NCBI RefSeq assembly: GCF_002846335.1
Contig: NZ_PJMQ01000001.1
Coordinates: 5,332,001 to 5,396,000 of the forward strand
DNA from: Janthinobacterium sp. 61
Lineage (GTDB): Bacteria; Pseudomonadota; Gammaproteobacteria; Burkholderiales; Burkholderiaceae_D
Direction of reading: 5' to 3'
Length of the DNA: 64,000 bases
Part shown: in pieces, positions 45,266 to 53,841 of the stretch
How the letters are laid out: each line of letters begins with the position of its first letter
How positions within the stretch are numbered: position 1 is the stretch's first letter
Translations under genes and position numbers: made by a program
Notes under the pieces: generated by a model
Seen by the model: the letters and a program-made list of their open reading frames with translations, nothing else
Databases searched by the model: none
What the model was told of the DNA's origin: nothing

Positions 45266-46732
45266 ATGTCAGAACCGATCCGCTTTTACTACCGTGGTGC
45301 CGTACAGGAAGTACGTAACGCCGCCCCTACGCAGACTGTGTTGCAGCACCTGCGGGAGGATTTGCATTGCACGGGCACCAAGGAGGGCTGCGCGGAAGGC
45401 GATTGTGGCGCCTGCACCGTCGTCATCGGCAGCCTGGTCGATGGCCAGGTCGAGATGAAGGCCGTCAACGCCTGCATCCAGCTCACCCCTACCCTCGACG
45501 GCAAGGCCCTGTTTTCCGTGGAAGACTTGCAACAGCCCGATGGCGCCTTGCACCCGGTGCAGCAGGCGATGGTCGAGTGCCACGGTTCCCAGTGCGGTTT
45601 TTGTACGCCAGGTTTCGTGATGTCGTTGTGGGGCATGTATCTGCAGAAAAACGGCGAAACCCCCACGCGCTGCGAAATCGACGATACGCTGTCCGGCAAT
45701 TTGTGTCGCTGCACGGGCTACCGGCCGATCATCGATGCGGCCAGGCGCATGGGCGAGTTGCCGCATGTCGCGTTTGACCGCGATGCTCTGGCGCAACAAT
45801 TGCAGGCGCTGCAGCGCGGCAGCCTGAGCACCTATGAACATGGCGGCCAGCACTTCCACGCACCGCGCAGCATCGACGAACTGGTGGCGCTGCGCGCGGA
45901 AAAGCCGCAAGCGTGCCTGCTGGCCGGCTCTACTGACGTGGGCTTGTGGGTCACCAAGCAACTGCGTGACCTCGGTGACATCATTTATCTGGGCAACGTG
46001 GCCGCGTTGAAAACCATCAGCATCGTTGACGGCAAGCTGCACATCGGCGCTGGCGCCAGCCTCAACGATGCCTATGCGGCGCTGTGCCAGCACTATCCAG
46101 ACGAGTTGTCGGAACTGTGGCAGCGCTTTGCCTCTTTGCCGATCCGCAACGCGGGTACTTTGGGCGGCAATGTGGCCAATGGTTCGCCCATCGGTGACTC
46201 GATGCCGTGGCTGATTGCGCTGGGTAGCGATATCGTGCTGCGCGGCCCCGGAGGCCAGCGCGTGATGCCGCTGGAAAACTTCTATCTGGCTTACCAAAAG
46301 AAAGATCTGCAACCTGGCGAATTCGTCGAAGCCGTGCGCGTACCCTTGCCGCGTGCCGATGTGCATTTCCGCACGTATAAACTGGCGAAGCGTTTTGACC
46401 AGGATATTTCGGCCGTGTGCGCCGCGTTTGCCTTCCGTCTGGATGGCGACGTGATCGTCGATGCGCGCATCGCCTTTGGCGGCATGGCGGCCACGCCGCA
46501 ACGGGCAGCGCAAACGGAAGCATTTTTGCTTGGGCAGGCGTGGACGGAGGACAACCTCGTCATCGCCATGCGCTTGCTGGCCGACGATTACGCGCCGCTG
46601 TCGGACATGCGCGCCTCGAATACCTACCGCATGACGACGGCGCAAAACCTGTTGCGCCGCTTCTGGCTGGAAACACGCCCTGGTGCGCCGCTGCTGCGCA
46701 CTGCCGTCAACGCCTACGCTTGCCGCGCCTGA
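45266..46732 (+). CDS. xdhA: Xanthine dehydrogenase small subunit XdhA (2Fe-2S and FAD)
   Basis: 488 residues. XDH oxidises hypoxanthine to xanthine and urate in the cytoplasm. The plant-type 2Fe-2S cluster uses Cys42, 47, 50 and 70 (GCAEGDCGACTV, NAC); the second cluster Cys110, 113, 147 and 149 (CHGSQCGFCTPG, LCRCTGYRP). The FAD domain follows from about 195 (LLAGSTDVGLWVTKQL, NAGTLGGNVANGSPIGDSMP). The frame opens upstream at 45203 but ATG 45266, with GAGG seven bases before, gives the normal start. xdhB follows after 10 bp. Confidence 0.95.
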   Translation: MSEPIRFYYRGAVQEVRNAAPTQTVLQHLREDLHCTGTKEGCAEGDCGACTVVIGSLVDGQVEMKAVNACIQLTPTLDGKALFSVEDLQQPDGALHPVQQAMVECHGSQCGFCTPGFVMSLWGMYLQKNGETPTRCEIDDTLSGNLCRCTGYRPIIDAARRMGELPHVAFDRDALAQQLQALQRGSLSTYEHGGQHFHAPRSIDELVALRAEKPQACLLAGSTDVGLWVTKQLRDLGDIIYLGNVAALKTISIVDGKLHIGAGASLNDAYAALCQHYPDELSELWQRFASLPIRNAGTLGGNVANGSPIGDSMPWLIALGSDIVLRGPGGQRVMPLENFYLAYQKKDLQPGEFVEAVRVPLPRADVHFRTYKLAKRFDQDISAVCAAFAFRLDGDVIVDARIAFGGMAATPQRAAQTEAFLLGQAWTEDNLVIAMRLLADDYAPLSDMRASNTYRMTTAQNLLRRFWLETRPGAPLLRTAVNAYACRA

Positions 46733-46742
46733 AAGGACCAGC

Positions 46743-49088
46743 ATGAACCATCCTGTCACGCCCGAATTGCAAGCGGCCGCCTGGGCCGCCGTGGGCAAGC
46801 CCAGCCCCCATGAATCGGCGCAATTGCATGTGCTGGGGCAAGCCACGTACACGGACGATATCGCCGAATTGCAGGGTACTTTGCACGCGGCGCTGGGCCT
46901 GTCGCAAAAGCCTCATGCGCGCATCACGGCCATGGACTTGTCGGCCGTGCGCAATGCGCAGGGTGTCGTCGCCGTCTACACGGCGCAGGATATTCCCGGC
47001 ACCAATGATTGCGGCCCCATCATCCATGACGACCCCATCCTGGCTTTTGATCTGGTGCAATACGTGGGCCAGCCCATCTTCATCGTCGTGGCCGATACGC
47101 ATGACCATGCGCGCCGCGCCGCCCGTCTGGCGCAAGTGTCGTATGCGGAATTGCCCGCGATCATGACGCCGCAGGCGGCCAAGGCGGCGCAATCGTACGT
47201 GCTGCCGCCGATGCAGCTGACGCGGGGCAACTACCAGGCCGCGTTCGAGAAGGCGCCGCACGTGGTCAAGGGCCAGCTGTATGTGGGCGGCCAGGAACAG
47301 TTTTACCTCGAAGGACAGATTTCCTACGCCATCCCCAAGGAAGCGCAAGGCATGTTGGTGTTGTGTTCGACCCAGCATCCGAGCGAGATGCAGCACGTGG
47401 TAGCGCATGCGCTGGGCGTGCATTCGCATAACATCACCGTCGAATGCCGCCGCATGGGCGGTGGTTTCGGAGGCAAGGAATCGCAATCGGCTCTGTGGGC
47501 GGCGGCGGCATCGATTGCGGCAGCCAAACTGAAGCGCCCCGTGAAGCTGCGTGCCGACCGCGACGACGATATGTTGGTGACGGGCAAGCGCCACTGTTTT
47601 TACTATGAATACGAAGTGGGCTATGACGATGACGGCAACATCCTTGCCGCCAAGGTCGACATGACCACGCGCGCCGGCTACTCGGCGGACTTGTCCGGTC
47701 CCGTCGCCACGCGCGCTGTCTGTCACTTTGATAACACCTATTATTTGTCCGACGTGGATATCCGCGCCGCCTGCGGCAAGACGAATACCCAGTCGAACAC
47801 GGCTTTCCGCGGATTCGGCGGGCCCCAAGGCGCCATCGCCATCGAGTACGTGATCGATGAAATTGCCCGCCATTTGCAACGCGATGCGCTCGATATCCGC
47901 CTGCTCAATTTCTATGGTCGCAATGATGCGGAAGGGCACAACGTCACGCCATACGGGCAGAAAATCGTCGATAACGTGATCCATGAACTCGTTGCCGAAC
48001 TGGAAGACAGCAGCGATTACCGGGCGCGTCGCCGCGCCATCGATGCCTTTAACGAGGCCAGCCCTGTCTTGAAGAAGGGCTTGGCATTCACGCCCCTGAA
48101 ATTCGGCATCGCCTTCAACGTCACGCATCTGAACCAGGCCGGTGCGCTCGTGCACGTGTACGTGGATGGCTCAGTGCTGGTCAACCATGGCGGCACGGAA
48201 ATGGGACAGGGCATCAATACCAAGGTGATGCAGGTGGTGGCGCACGAACTGGGACTGGACCTGGACAGAGTACGTGCCACGGCCACCGACACCAGCAAGG
48301 TGGCGAACACCTCGGCCACGGCAGCGTCCACCGGCGCAGACCTGAACGGCAAGGCGGCGCAGGATGCGGCGCGCCAAATCCGTGAACGCATGGCCGATTA
48401 TGCGGTCAAACTGTATGGCGGCGAGCCAGCTTGCGTGCGCTTCTTCGACAATCACATCCACGTCAACGGCCATGTCGTGCCGTTTGCCGAGCTGGTGCAG
48501 AAGGCTTACCTGGCCAGGGTACAACTGTGGTCGGATGGTTTTTATGCCACGCCCGGCCTGTCGTGGGATGCGAAGACGATGACGGGCCATCCGTTTTCCT
48601 ACTACGCGTATGGCGCGGCCGTGGCCGAAGTGGTGGTCGATACCTTGACGGGCGAATGGAAACTGCTGCGTGCCGACGCCTTGTATGACGCGGGCCAGTC
48701 GCTCAATCCCGCGATTGATCTGGGTCAGGTGGAAGGTGCATTTATCCAGGGCATGGGCTGGTTGACCACGGAGCAGCTGTGGTGGAATGCGGCGGGCAAG
48801 CTGATGACGCACGCGCCATCGACATACAAGATTCCCGGCATTTCGGATTGTCCGGAAGATTTCCGGGTGAAACTGTTCCAGAACCGCAACGTGGAAGACA
48901 GCATCCACCGTTCCAAAGCCGTGGGCGAGCCGCCGCTGCTGTTGCCGTTTTCCGTGTTCTTTGCCATCCGCGACGCCATTTCCAGCGTGGGAAATCACGC
49001 CGTGCAGCCGCCGCTGAATGCACCGGCCACCAGCGAGGAAATCCTCAAGGCAATCATGGCCGTACAAGCGGTTTGCGCCAAGGTATAG
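46743..49088 (+). CDS. xdhB: Xanthine dehydrogenase large subunit XdhB (molybdopterin)
   Basis: 781 residues, binding the molybdenum cofactor and purine. LHVLGQATYTDDI starts the a/b-hammerhead domain, ECRRMGGGFGGKESQ and NTAFRGFGGPQGAIAIEYVI are Moco-binding motifs, and RSKAVGEPPLLLPFSVFFAI near the C-terminus contains the catalytic Glu of GEPP. It lies between xdhA and xdhC with 10- and 6-bp gaps. ATG 46743 follows AAAGGA. Confidence 0.95.
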   Translation: MNHPVTPELQAAAWAAVGKPSPHESAQLHVLGQATYTDDIAELQGTLHAALGLSQKPHARITAMDLSAVRNAQGVVAVYTAQDIPGTNDCGPIIHDDPILAFDLVQYVGQPIFIVVADTHDHARRAARLAQVSYAELPAIMTPQAAKAAQSYVLPPMQLTRGNYQAAFEKAPHVVKGQLYVGGQEQFYLEGQISYAIPKEAQGMLVLCSTQHPSEMQHVVAHALGVHSHNITVECRRMGGGFGGKESQSALWAAAASIAAAKLKRPVKLRADRDDDMLVTGKRHCFYYEYEVGYDDDGNILAAKVDMTTRAGYSADLSGPVATRAVCHFDNTYYLSDVDIRAACGKTNTQSNTAFRGFGGPQGAIAIEYVIDEIARHLQRDALDIRLLNFYGRNDAEGHNVTPYGQKIVDNVIHELVAELEDSSDYRARRRAIDAFNEASPVLKKGLAFTPLKFGIAFNVTHLNQAGALVHVYVDGSVLVNHGGTEMGQGINTKVMQVVAHELGLDLDRVRATATDTSKVANTSATAASTGADLNGKAAQDAARQIRERMADYAVKLYGGEPACVRFFDNHIHVNGHVVPFAELVQKAYLARVQLWSDGFYATPGLSWDAKTMTGHPFSYYAYGAAVAEVVVDTLTGEWKLLRADALYDAGQSLNPAIDLGQVEGAFIQGMGWLTTEQLWWNAAGKLMTHAPSTYKIPGISDCPEDFRVKLFQNRNVEDSIHRSKAVGEPPLLLPFSVFFAIRDAISSVGNHAVQPPLNAPATSEEILKAIMAVQAVCAKV

Positions 49089-49094
49089 GAACAG

Positions 49095-50177
49095 ATGATG
49101 AACGACTGGTTGACGGCAATCGAGAACGACACGCAGGCATCTGTGCTGGTGACGGTGGCCCTGGTGGAAGGCTCGGGTCCGCGCGAAGCGGGGGCGAAGA
49201 TGCGCGTCACCCTCGATGGCCAGGTCGATACCATCGGTGGCGGCCACCTGGAATTGCGTGCAGTAGAAATCGCCAAGACCATGCTGACCACGGGAGACAC
49301 CCATGCGCGGCTCGAGCGTTTCGCGCTGGGCCCCAGCCTGGGCCAATGCTGCGGCGGCGTCGTGCACCTGGCATTTGAGCATGTCGACGCCAGCCTGACA
49401 GCGTTGCTGGCCGCCTTGCGCGAGCGCCGTCAGCAGGATAGTTGGCGCCTGACGGCGCTCGATGGCGACACCGCCGCCGCCCTGTTCGATGCGGCGGGCG
49501 CGCTGATCGCCGGTGTGCCGGCACAGGCGCCGGACACGTTTTCGCGCGAACGCAGTACCCATGTTGCGCAGGATGGCACGGGGCGGCGCTGGCTGGTCGA
49601 CCCTTGCCGGGCACCGCGCGCGCACCTGACCTTGTTCGGCGCCGGCCACGTGGGCACCGCCATCGTGCGCGCGCTGGCCCACTTGCCCTGCAATATCACC
49701 TGGGTTGACGAGCGCGAAGACATGTTTCCCGCGGCGTTGCCTGCGGGTTTGCCAGCGAATGTGCGCATCGCCGCCACCGATATGCCGGAGGAATTTGTTG
49801 CGATGGCGCCGCCGGGCGGCAGTTTTCTTGTCATGACACATAGTCATGCGCTCGATCAGCGCCTGACGCAAGCCATCATGGAGCGCGAGGATGCGGGCTG
49901 GTTCGGCTTGATCGGCTCGCAAACGAAACGCAAGCAGTTCGAGCACCGTCTGCAGGCGCGCGGCGTGCCGGATGAGCGCATTGCCGCCATGGTGTGCCCG
50001 ATCGGCATGCCAGGCATCCGCAACAAGGCCCCGGCCGTGATCGCCGCCTCCGTGGCCTGTCAATTATTGATGGTGTGGGAAGAGGCCGCCAGCGCGGCCC
50101 TGGCCGCACCGCTGCGGCTGGCTAATGCCAGCACGCCACTGCGCCGCCCAACCCGCGCCGCCATTCACCCCTTATAG
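49095..50177 (+). CDS. xdhC: Xanthine dehydrogenase accessory protein XdhC
   Basis: 360 residues. XdhC binds the molybdenum cofactor, protects it during sulfuration and inserts it into XdhB. N-terminal domain: VTVALVEGSGPREAGAKMRV, DTIGGGHLELRAVEIAK and SLGQCCGGVV with the paired Cys; C-terminal Rossmann domain: HLTLFGAGHVGTAIVRAL and GLIGSQTKRKQFEHRLQARG. It is 6 bp after xdhB and 9 bp before guaD, so xdhABC-guaD is one operon. Confidence 0.93.
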   Translation: MMNDWLTAIENDTQASVLVTVALVEGSGPREAGAKMRVTLDGQVDTIGGGHLELRAVEIAKTMLTTGDTHARLERFALGPSLGQCCGGVVHLAFEHVDASLTALLAALRERRQQDSWRLTALDGDTAAALFDAAGALIAGVPAQAPDTFSRERSTHVAQDGTGRRWLVDPCRAPRAHLTLFGAGHVGTAIVRALAHLPCNITWVDEREDMFPAALPAGLPANVRIAATDMPEEFVAMAPPGGSFLVMTHSHALDQRLTQAIMEREDAGWFGLIGSQTKRKQFEHRLQARGVPDERIAAMVCPIGMPGIRNKAPAVIAASVACQLLMVWEEAASAALAAPLRLANASTPLRRPTRAAIHPL

Positions 50178-50186
50178 AAAGAAGTC

Positions 50187-51503
50187 ATGCCGATTGTTCC
50201 TGCCACATTGCAAGCTTACCGTGCCAGCTTGCTGCACTTCCACGCCGATCCCGCTGTCAACGAGGAGGCGCACGCCTGGCATGCGGATGGCTTGCTGATC
50301 GTGGCTGATGGCAAGGTCGTGGCAGCGGGCGATTACGCGCAACTGCTGGCCACCTTGCCACCCGGCACGCCTGTCGTCGATTACCGGGGCAAGCTGATCG
50401 TGCCCGGCTTTATCGACACGCATTTGCATTTCCCGCAGACGGAAATGATCGCCTCGCCCGCGCCCGGTTTGCTGCCGTGGCTGGAAACGTACACCTTCCC
50501 CACCGAACGCGCATTTGAAGACCCTGTCCATGCGCGCGATGTGGCCGAGTTTTTCCTCGATGAACTGCTGCGCTGCGGCACCACGACGGCCATGGTGTAT
50601 GGCAGCGTGCATCCGCAATCGGTCGATGCCTTCTTTGGCGCCAGCGAGGCGCGCGGCTTGCGCATGGTGGCGGGCAAAGTCATGATGGACCGCAATTGTC
50701 CTGAATTCCTGCGCGACACGGCCGAGTCCGGCGCGCGTGAAAGCGAGGAACTGATCCGGCGCTGGCACAAGCATGGCCGCTCGCTATATGCGATCACACC
50801 CCGTTTCGTACCCACCTCGACGAACGAACAGATGCACCTGGCGGGCGAGCTGGCGCGCGCCTATCCGGATACGTATCTGCAAACCCACGTGTCGGAGAAC
50901 GAGGATGAGTGCCGCTGGGTGCGCGAACTGCATCCGCAGGCGCGCAGCTACCTCGATGTGTATGACCAGTACGGCATGCTACGCCCGCGCGCCATGTTCG
51001 GCCATTGCATCTGGCTCGATGAGCGCGACCGCGCGCGCATGGCGGAAACGTCCTCGGCGGCCGCCATTTGTCCCACATCCAACCTGTTCCTGGGCAGCGG
51101 CCTGTTCGATTTCGAGCGGGCCGATGCGGCGAGAGTGCTGCTGTCGCTGGCCACCGACGTGGGCGGCGGCACCTCGTTCTCGATGTTGCAAACCATGAAC
51201 GAAGCCTATAAAGTAGCACGCTTGAAAGGCAGCTATCTGCCCGCCTTGCGCATGTTTTACCTGGCAACCCTGGGCGCAGCACGGGCCATGCAACTGGAAG
51301 GCATCCTGGGCAATTTCGCGGCTGGCACGGAAGCGGATTTTATCGTGCTCGACAAGCAATCGACGCCGCTGCTGGCTCGCCGCACGGCCGGCTGTCAAAG
51401 CCTGGAGGAATTGCTGTTTGCCTTTGCGCTGCTGGGCGACGACCGGGCCGTGGCTGCCACCTATTCAGGCGGGCAATGCGTGCATGTGCGGGGGCAGGGC
51501 TGA
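50187..51503 (+). CDS. guaD: Guanine deaminase
   Basis: 438-residue amidohydrolase converting guanine to xanthine, the substrate of the adjacent XDH. Zinc ligands are visible as FIDTHLHFPQTEM (His79, His81), HVSENEDEC, MFGHCIWLDE and the late Asp in LATDVGGGTSFSML; TYTFPTERAFED and CPTSNLFLGSGLFD are guanine deaminase signatures. Cytoplasmic. AGAAAGAAG lies just before the ATG. Confidence 0.94.
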   Translation: MPIVPATLQAYRASLLHFHADPAVNEEAHAWHADGLLIVADGKVVAAGDYAQLLATLPPGTPVVDYRGKLIVPGFIDTHLHFPQTEMIASPAPGLLPWLETYTFPTERAFEDPVHARDVAEFFLDELLRCGTTTAMVYGSVHPQSVDAFFGASEARGLRMVAGKVMMDRNCPEFLRDTAESGARESEELIRRWHKHGRSLYAITPRFVPTSTNEQMHLAGELARAYPDTYLQTHVSENEDECRWVRELHPQARSYLDVYDQYGMLRPRAMFGHCIWLDERDRARMAETSSAAAICPTSNLFLGSGLFDFERADAARVLLSLATDVGGGTSFSMLQTMNEAYKVARLKGSYLPALRMFYLATLGAARAMQLEGILGNFAAGTEADFIVLDKQSTPLLARRTAGCQSLEELLFAFALLGDDRAVAATYSGGQCVHVRGQG

Positions 51504-51546
51504 CCTACCCGTTGTTCCATACGAATTATCCTGAGCGAGAACGCGA

Positions 51547-53049
51547 ATGCACAAGAAACTCACTGGCCTGGCGCTTGGCGCCGCGCTGGCATTGACCGGA
51601 CCGGCGCAAGCAGCCAAAGCAGTGGCCGCCCCAACTTCCAACGAAGCTGCCACCGCGCGCCATTTTGCCGCCTTGGTTGCGGGTACGCAGCCTAAGACGG
51701 CCGAGTTGAGCCTGTTCTTTTCCATGATGCCCAAGGGCGGGGACTTGCATCACCATTACTCAGGCGCCATTTACGCCGAGCAATTCCTCGACTGGGTCGA
51801 CAAGGAGAATTACTGCGTCAACAAGACGACCTACCGCATCGAAAGCAACAGGGACGTCGTGGCGGCCGAGCGCGCCAAGCCGGCCGCGCAGCGTGGCTGC
51901 CTGTCGTCCACGGAAGTGTTTGCCGATGCGGGCCTGTATGCGGAATTGCTGCAGCGCTGGTCAACCAAGGATTTCTACAACCACGGCGCCATCCAGACGC
52001 CGCCGGACCGCACTTTTTTTGATACCTTTGGCTATTTCGGCCCCGTGGCGTCGAGCAACACGGCGGATGGCCTGAAAACCCTGAAGCAGCGCGCCATCGC
52101 GGAAAACCTCAGCTACATCGAGACGATTTTCGAGCTGTCGCCCTTCGTGCAGAACGCGCAGTTCGACCAGCAAGTGCTGGCGCCGGGCTTGCAGCCGGCA
52201 GCGTTGCAAGCCGTGCTGGCCAACTGGACGCAGAGCCTGGAGCAGGACGCCAGCTTCCAGAAAAGTATCACCGCCTACAACGATAACGTCAACGCCAGCA
52301 GCGCCGGCATCGACGATGCGAATTTCACCATGCGTTACCAGGCGTATGTGCTGCGTTTCCTGTCGCCATCGCAAGTTTTTTCCTCGATGGTGGCTGCGTT
52401 CAAGGCAGCGAGCCTGAATCCGCTGCTGGTGGGCGTGAACATCGTGGGCCAGGAAAGCGTGAACGTGTCCATGCGCGATTACAGCCTGCACATGGAAATG
52501 TTCAAGTTCCTCAAGGCAAAGTATCCGAACGTCAAGATCGCCCTGCATGCCGGCGAGCTGGCGCTGGGCATGGTGCCGCCGGAAGGCATGGCCTTCCATA
52601 TCGCCGAAGCCGTCGATGTGGCGGGCGCCGACCGTATCGGCCACGGCATGGATATCGCCTACGAGCACAATGCGCTGGCCACCATGCAGAAGATGCGCGA
52701 GCGGGGCATTCCCGTGGAAGTGAATCTGACCAGCAACGATTACATTCTCGGTATCAAGGGCCAGGCCCATCCGATCACCCTGTACCGCAAGTATGGCGTG
52801 CCATTCGTCATCTCCACTGATGATGCGGGCGTTTCGCGCAATACCCTGTCGAATGAATATGTGCTGTTTGCCAGCCAGTACAAGACCGATTATGCGGAAA
52901 TCAAAAAGCTATCCTATAACAGCCTGCGGTATTCCTTCCTGGCGGAAGCGGACAAACAACGTTTGCTGAAAGCACTCGATGCCCGTTTCACCCGTTTTGA
53001 AGCGGACATTGCCGCAGCCGACAAGGCAGGCAAGAGCAACAAACCGTAA
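51547..53049 (+). CDS. Exported adenosine deaminase-like protein
   Basis: 500 residues with a signal peptide (MHKKLTGLALGAALALTGPA, cleavage near AQA, residue 22), so periplasmic or secreted, unlike the cytosolic Add. The amidohydrolase zinc site is GGDLHHHYSGAIYAEQ (His68-70), IALHAGELALGM, DRIGHGMDIAYE and VISTDDAGVSR. It should convert adenosine or deoxyadenosine to inosine outside the cytoplasm, upstream of the XDH route. It is 120 residues longer at the N-terminal half than Add and resembles the ADGF-like family. It starts 43 bp after guaD and ends in a terminator. Confidence 0.9.
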   Translation: MHKKLTGLALGAALALTGPAQAAKAVAAPTSNEAATARHFAALVAGTQPKTAELSLFFSMMPKGGDLHHHYSGAIYAEQFLDWVDKENYCVNKTTYRIESNRDVVAAERAKPAAQRGCLSSTEVFADAGLYAELLQRWSTKDFYNHGAIQTPPDRTFFDTFGYFGPVASSNTADGLKTLKQRAIAENLSYIETIFELSPFVQNAQFDQQVLAPGLQPAALQAVLANWTQSLEQDASFQKSITAYNDNVNASSAGIDDANFTMRYQAYVLRFLSPSQVFSSMVAAFKAASLNPLLVGVNIVGQESVNVSMRDYSLHMEMFKFLKAKYPNVKIALHAGELALGMVPPEGMAFHIAEAVDVAGADRIGHGMDIAYEHNALATMQKMRERGIPVEVNLTSNDYILGIKGQAHPITLYRKYGVPFVISTDDAGVSRNTLSNEYVLFASQYKTDYAEIKKLSYNSLRYSFLAEADKQRLLKALDARFTRFEADIAAADKAGKSNKP

Positions 53050-53082
53050 GTTGCGCGACGTTCACGACTGACACTATCAAGG

Positions 53083-53106
53083 CGGCCGGATCTTCCGGCC
53101 GTTTTT
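53083..53106 (+). terminator. Terminator after the adenosine deaminase gene
   Basis: CGGCCGGA / TCCGGCCG arms with loop TCT, followed by five T; 34 bp after the stop. It closes the xdhABC-guaD-ada block. Confidence 0.88.
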
Positions 53107-53841
53107 CATTTTCCCCCTCAAACCTTCGCGATGCTATTTTGCCAATTTTGTGGCAGCCATGCGACACAATTCGCACCAGATGCACGACTTTATACAATTT
53201 CCTGGATGAATCAATTTCAAGTACATATTGCTCATTTATAATCTCGCGCCATAAGCCCGGACGCTGCCAGCACGATATCAATCCAGCTAGTTACTCATGC
53301 TATTTATACTTTAAACATATAAATATGTAAAAAAAAACGTATTTGTCATCCATTTTTTGATGATGCATAGTGGGATGAGGGTGATATTAAAAAGTCACAA
53401 TTTACTTTGGCGATATCGTATGAAGATGGGTATTTGCAGTAAATAAAGGTGAGATGCAGAGTGAAACACACAGTCGCGCAGCTAGATGACGACATTCTTC
53501 TGTATTTTGCCACCGTGTCACAGTCTTGAAATATTTAACAATTACACTCGCGGCTTGCCATGTTAGCCGGGTAAGGCTGTCGGGTGAATGACACAGGTGC
53601 TAGCGCCCTGGGTCGTACGGATCGGTTGCAGTTTTTTCCGCCGTTTTTGTCTGGATAGGAATAGTTGTGATGTGTGGAGTGGCGTTTTGTGATGGTCTTA
53701 TCAGGACCGCAGCCAGTCCCGCCGGCGTAACAGTTGCAGCATCGTAAAGAGGAGATCTTGAGTTTGTGTTGCTGTGCGGCGCAGCCGGACGGTGGGGCAA
53801 TCCAGGATTTTCAAAAATAATAGTCTTTTCTGGGGTTAAAG
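53107..53841. other. Long AT-rich intergenic region before the TonB-dependent receptor
   Basis: 735 bp without a convincing gene, clearly richer in A/T than its surroundings. TTTCAA-16-TATAAT at 53215-53242 is a possible plus-strand promoter, and ACATAT-AA-ATATGT (about 53313-53326) is a small palindrome followed by an A-run. Short open frames here have no ribosome site or recognisable sequence. It may be a long regulated leader, or hold a small RNA. Confidence 0.4.

Noticed and set aside
48171-50063. 630-residue minus-strand open frame opposite xdhB and xdhC
   Set aside because: Spans two well-supported plus-strand genes and has no recognisable domain.
53600-53800. 66-residue minus-strand frame in the AT-rich leader
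   Set aside because: Low-complexity composition, no ribosome site, no neighbour on that strand.
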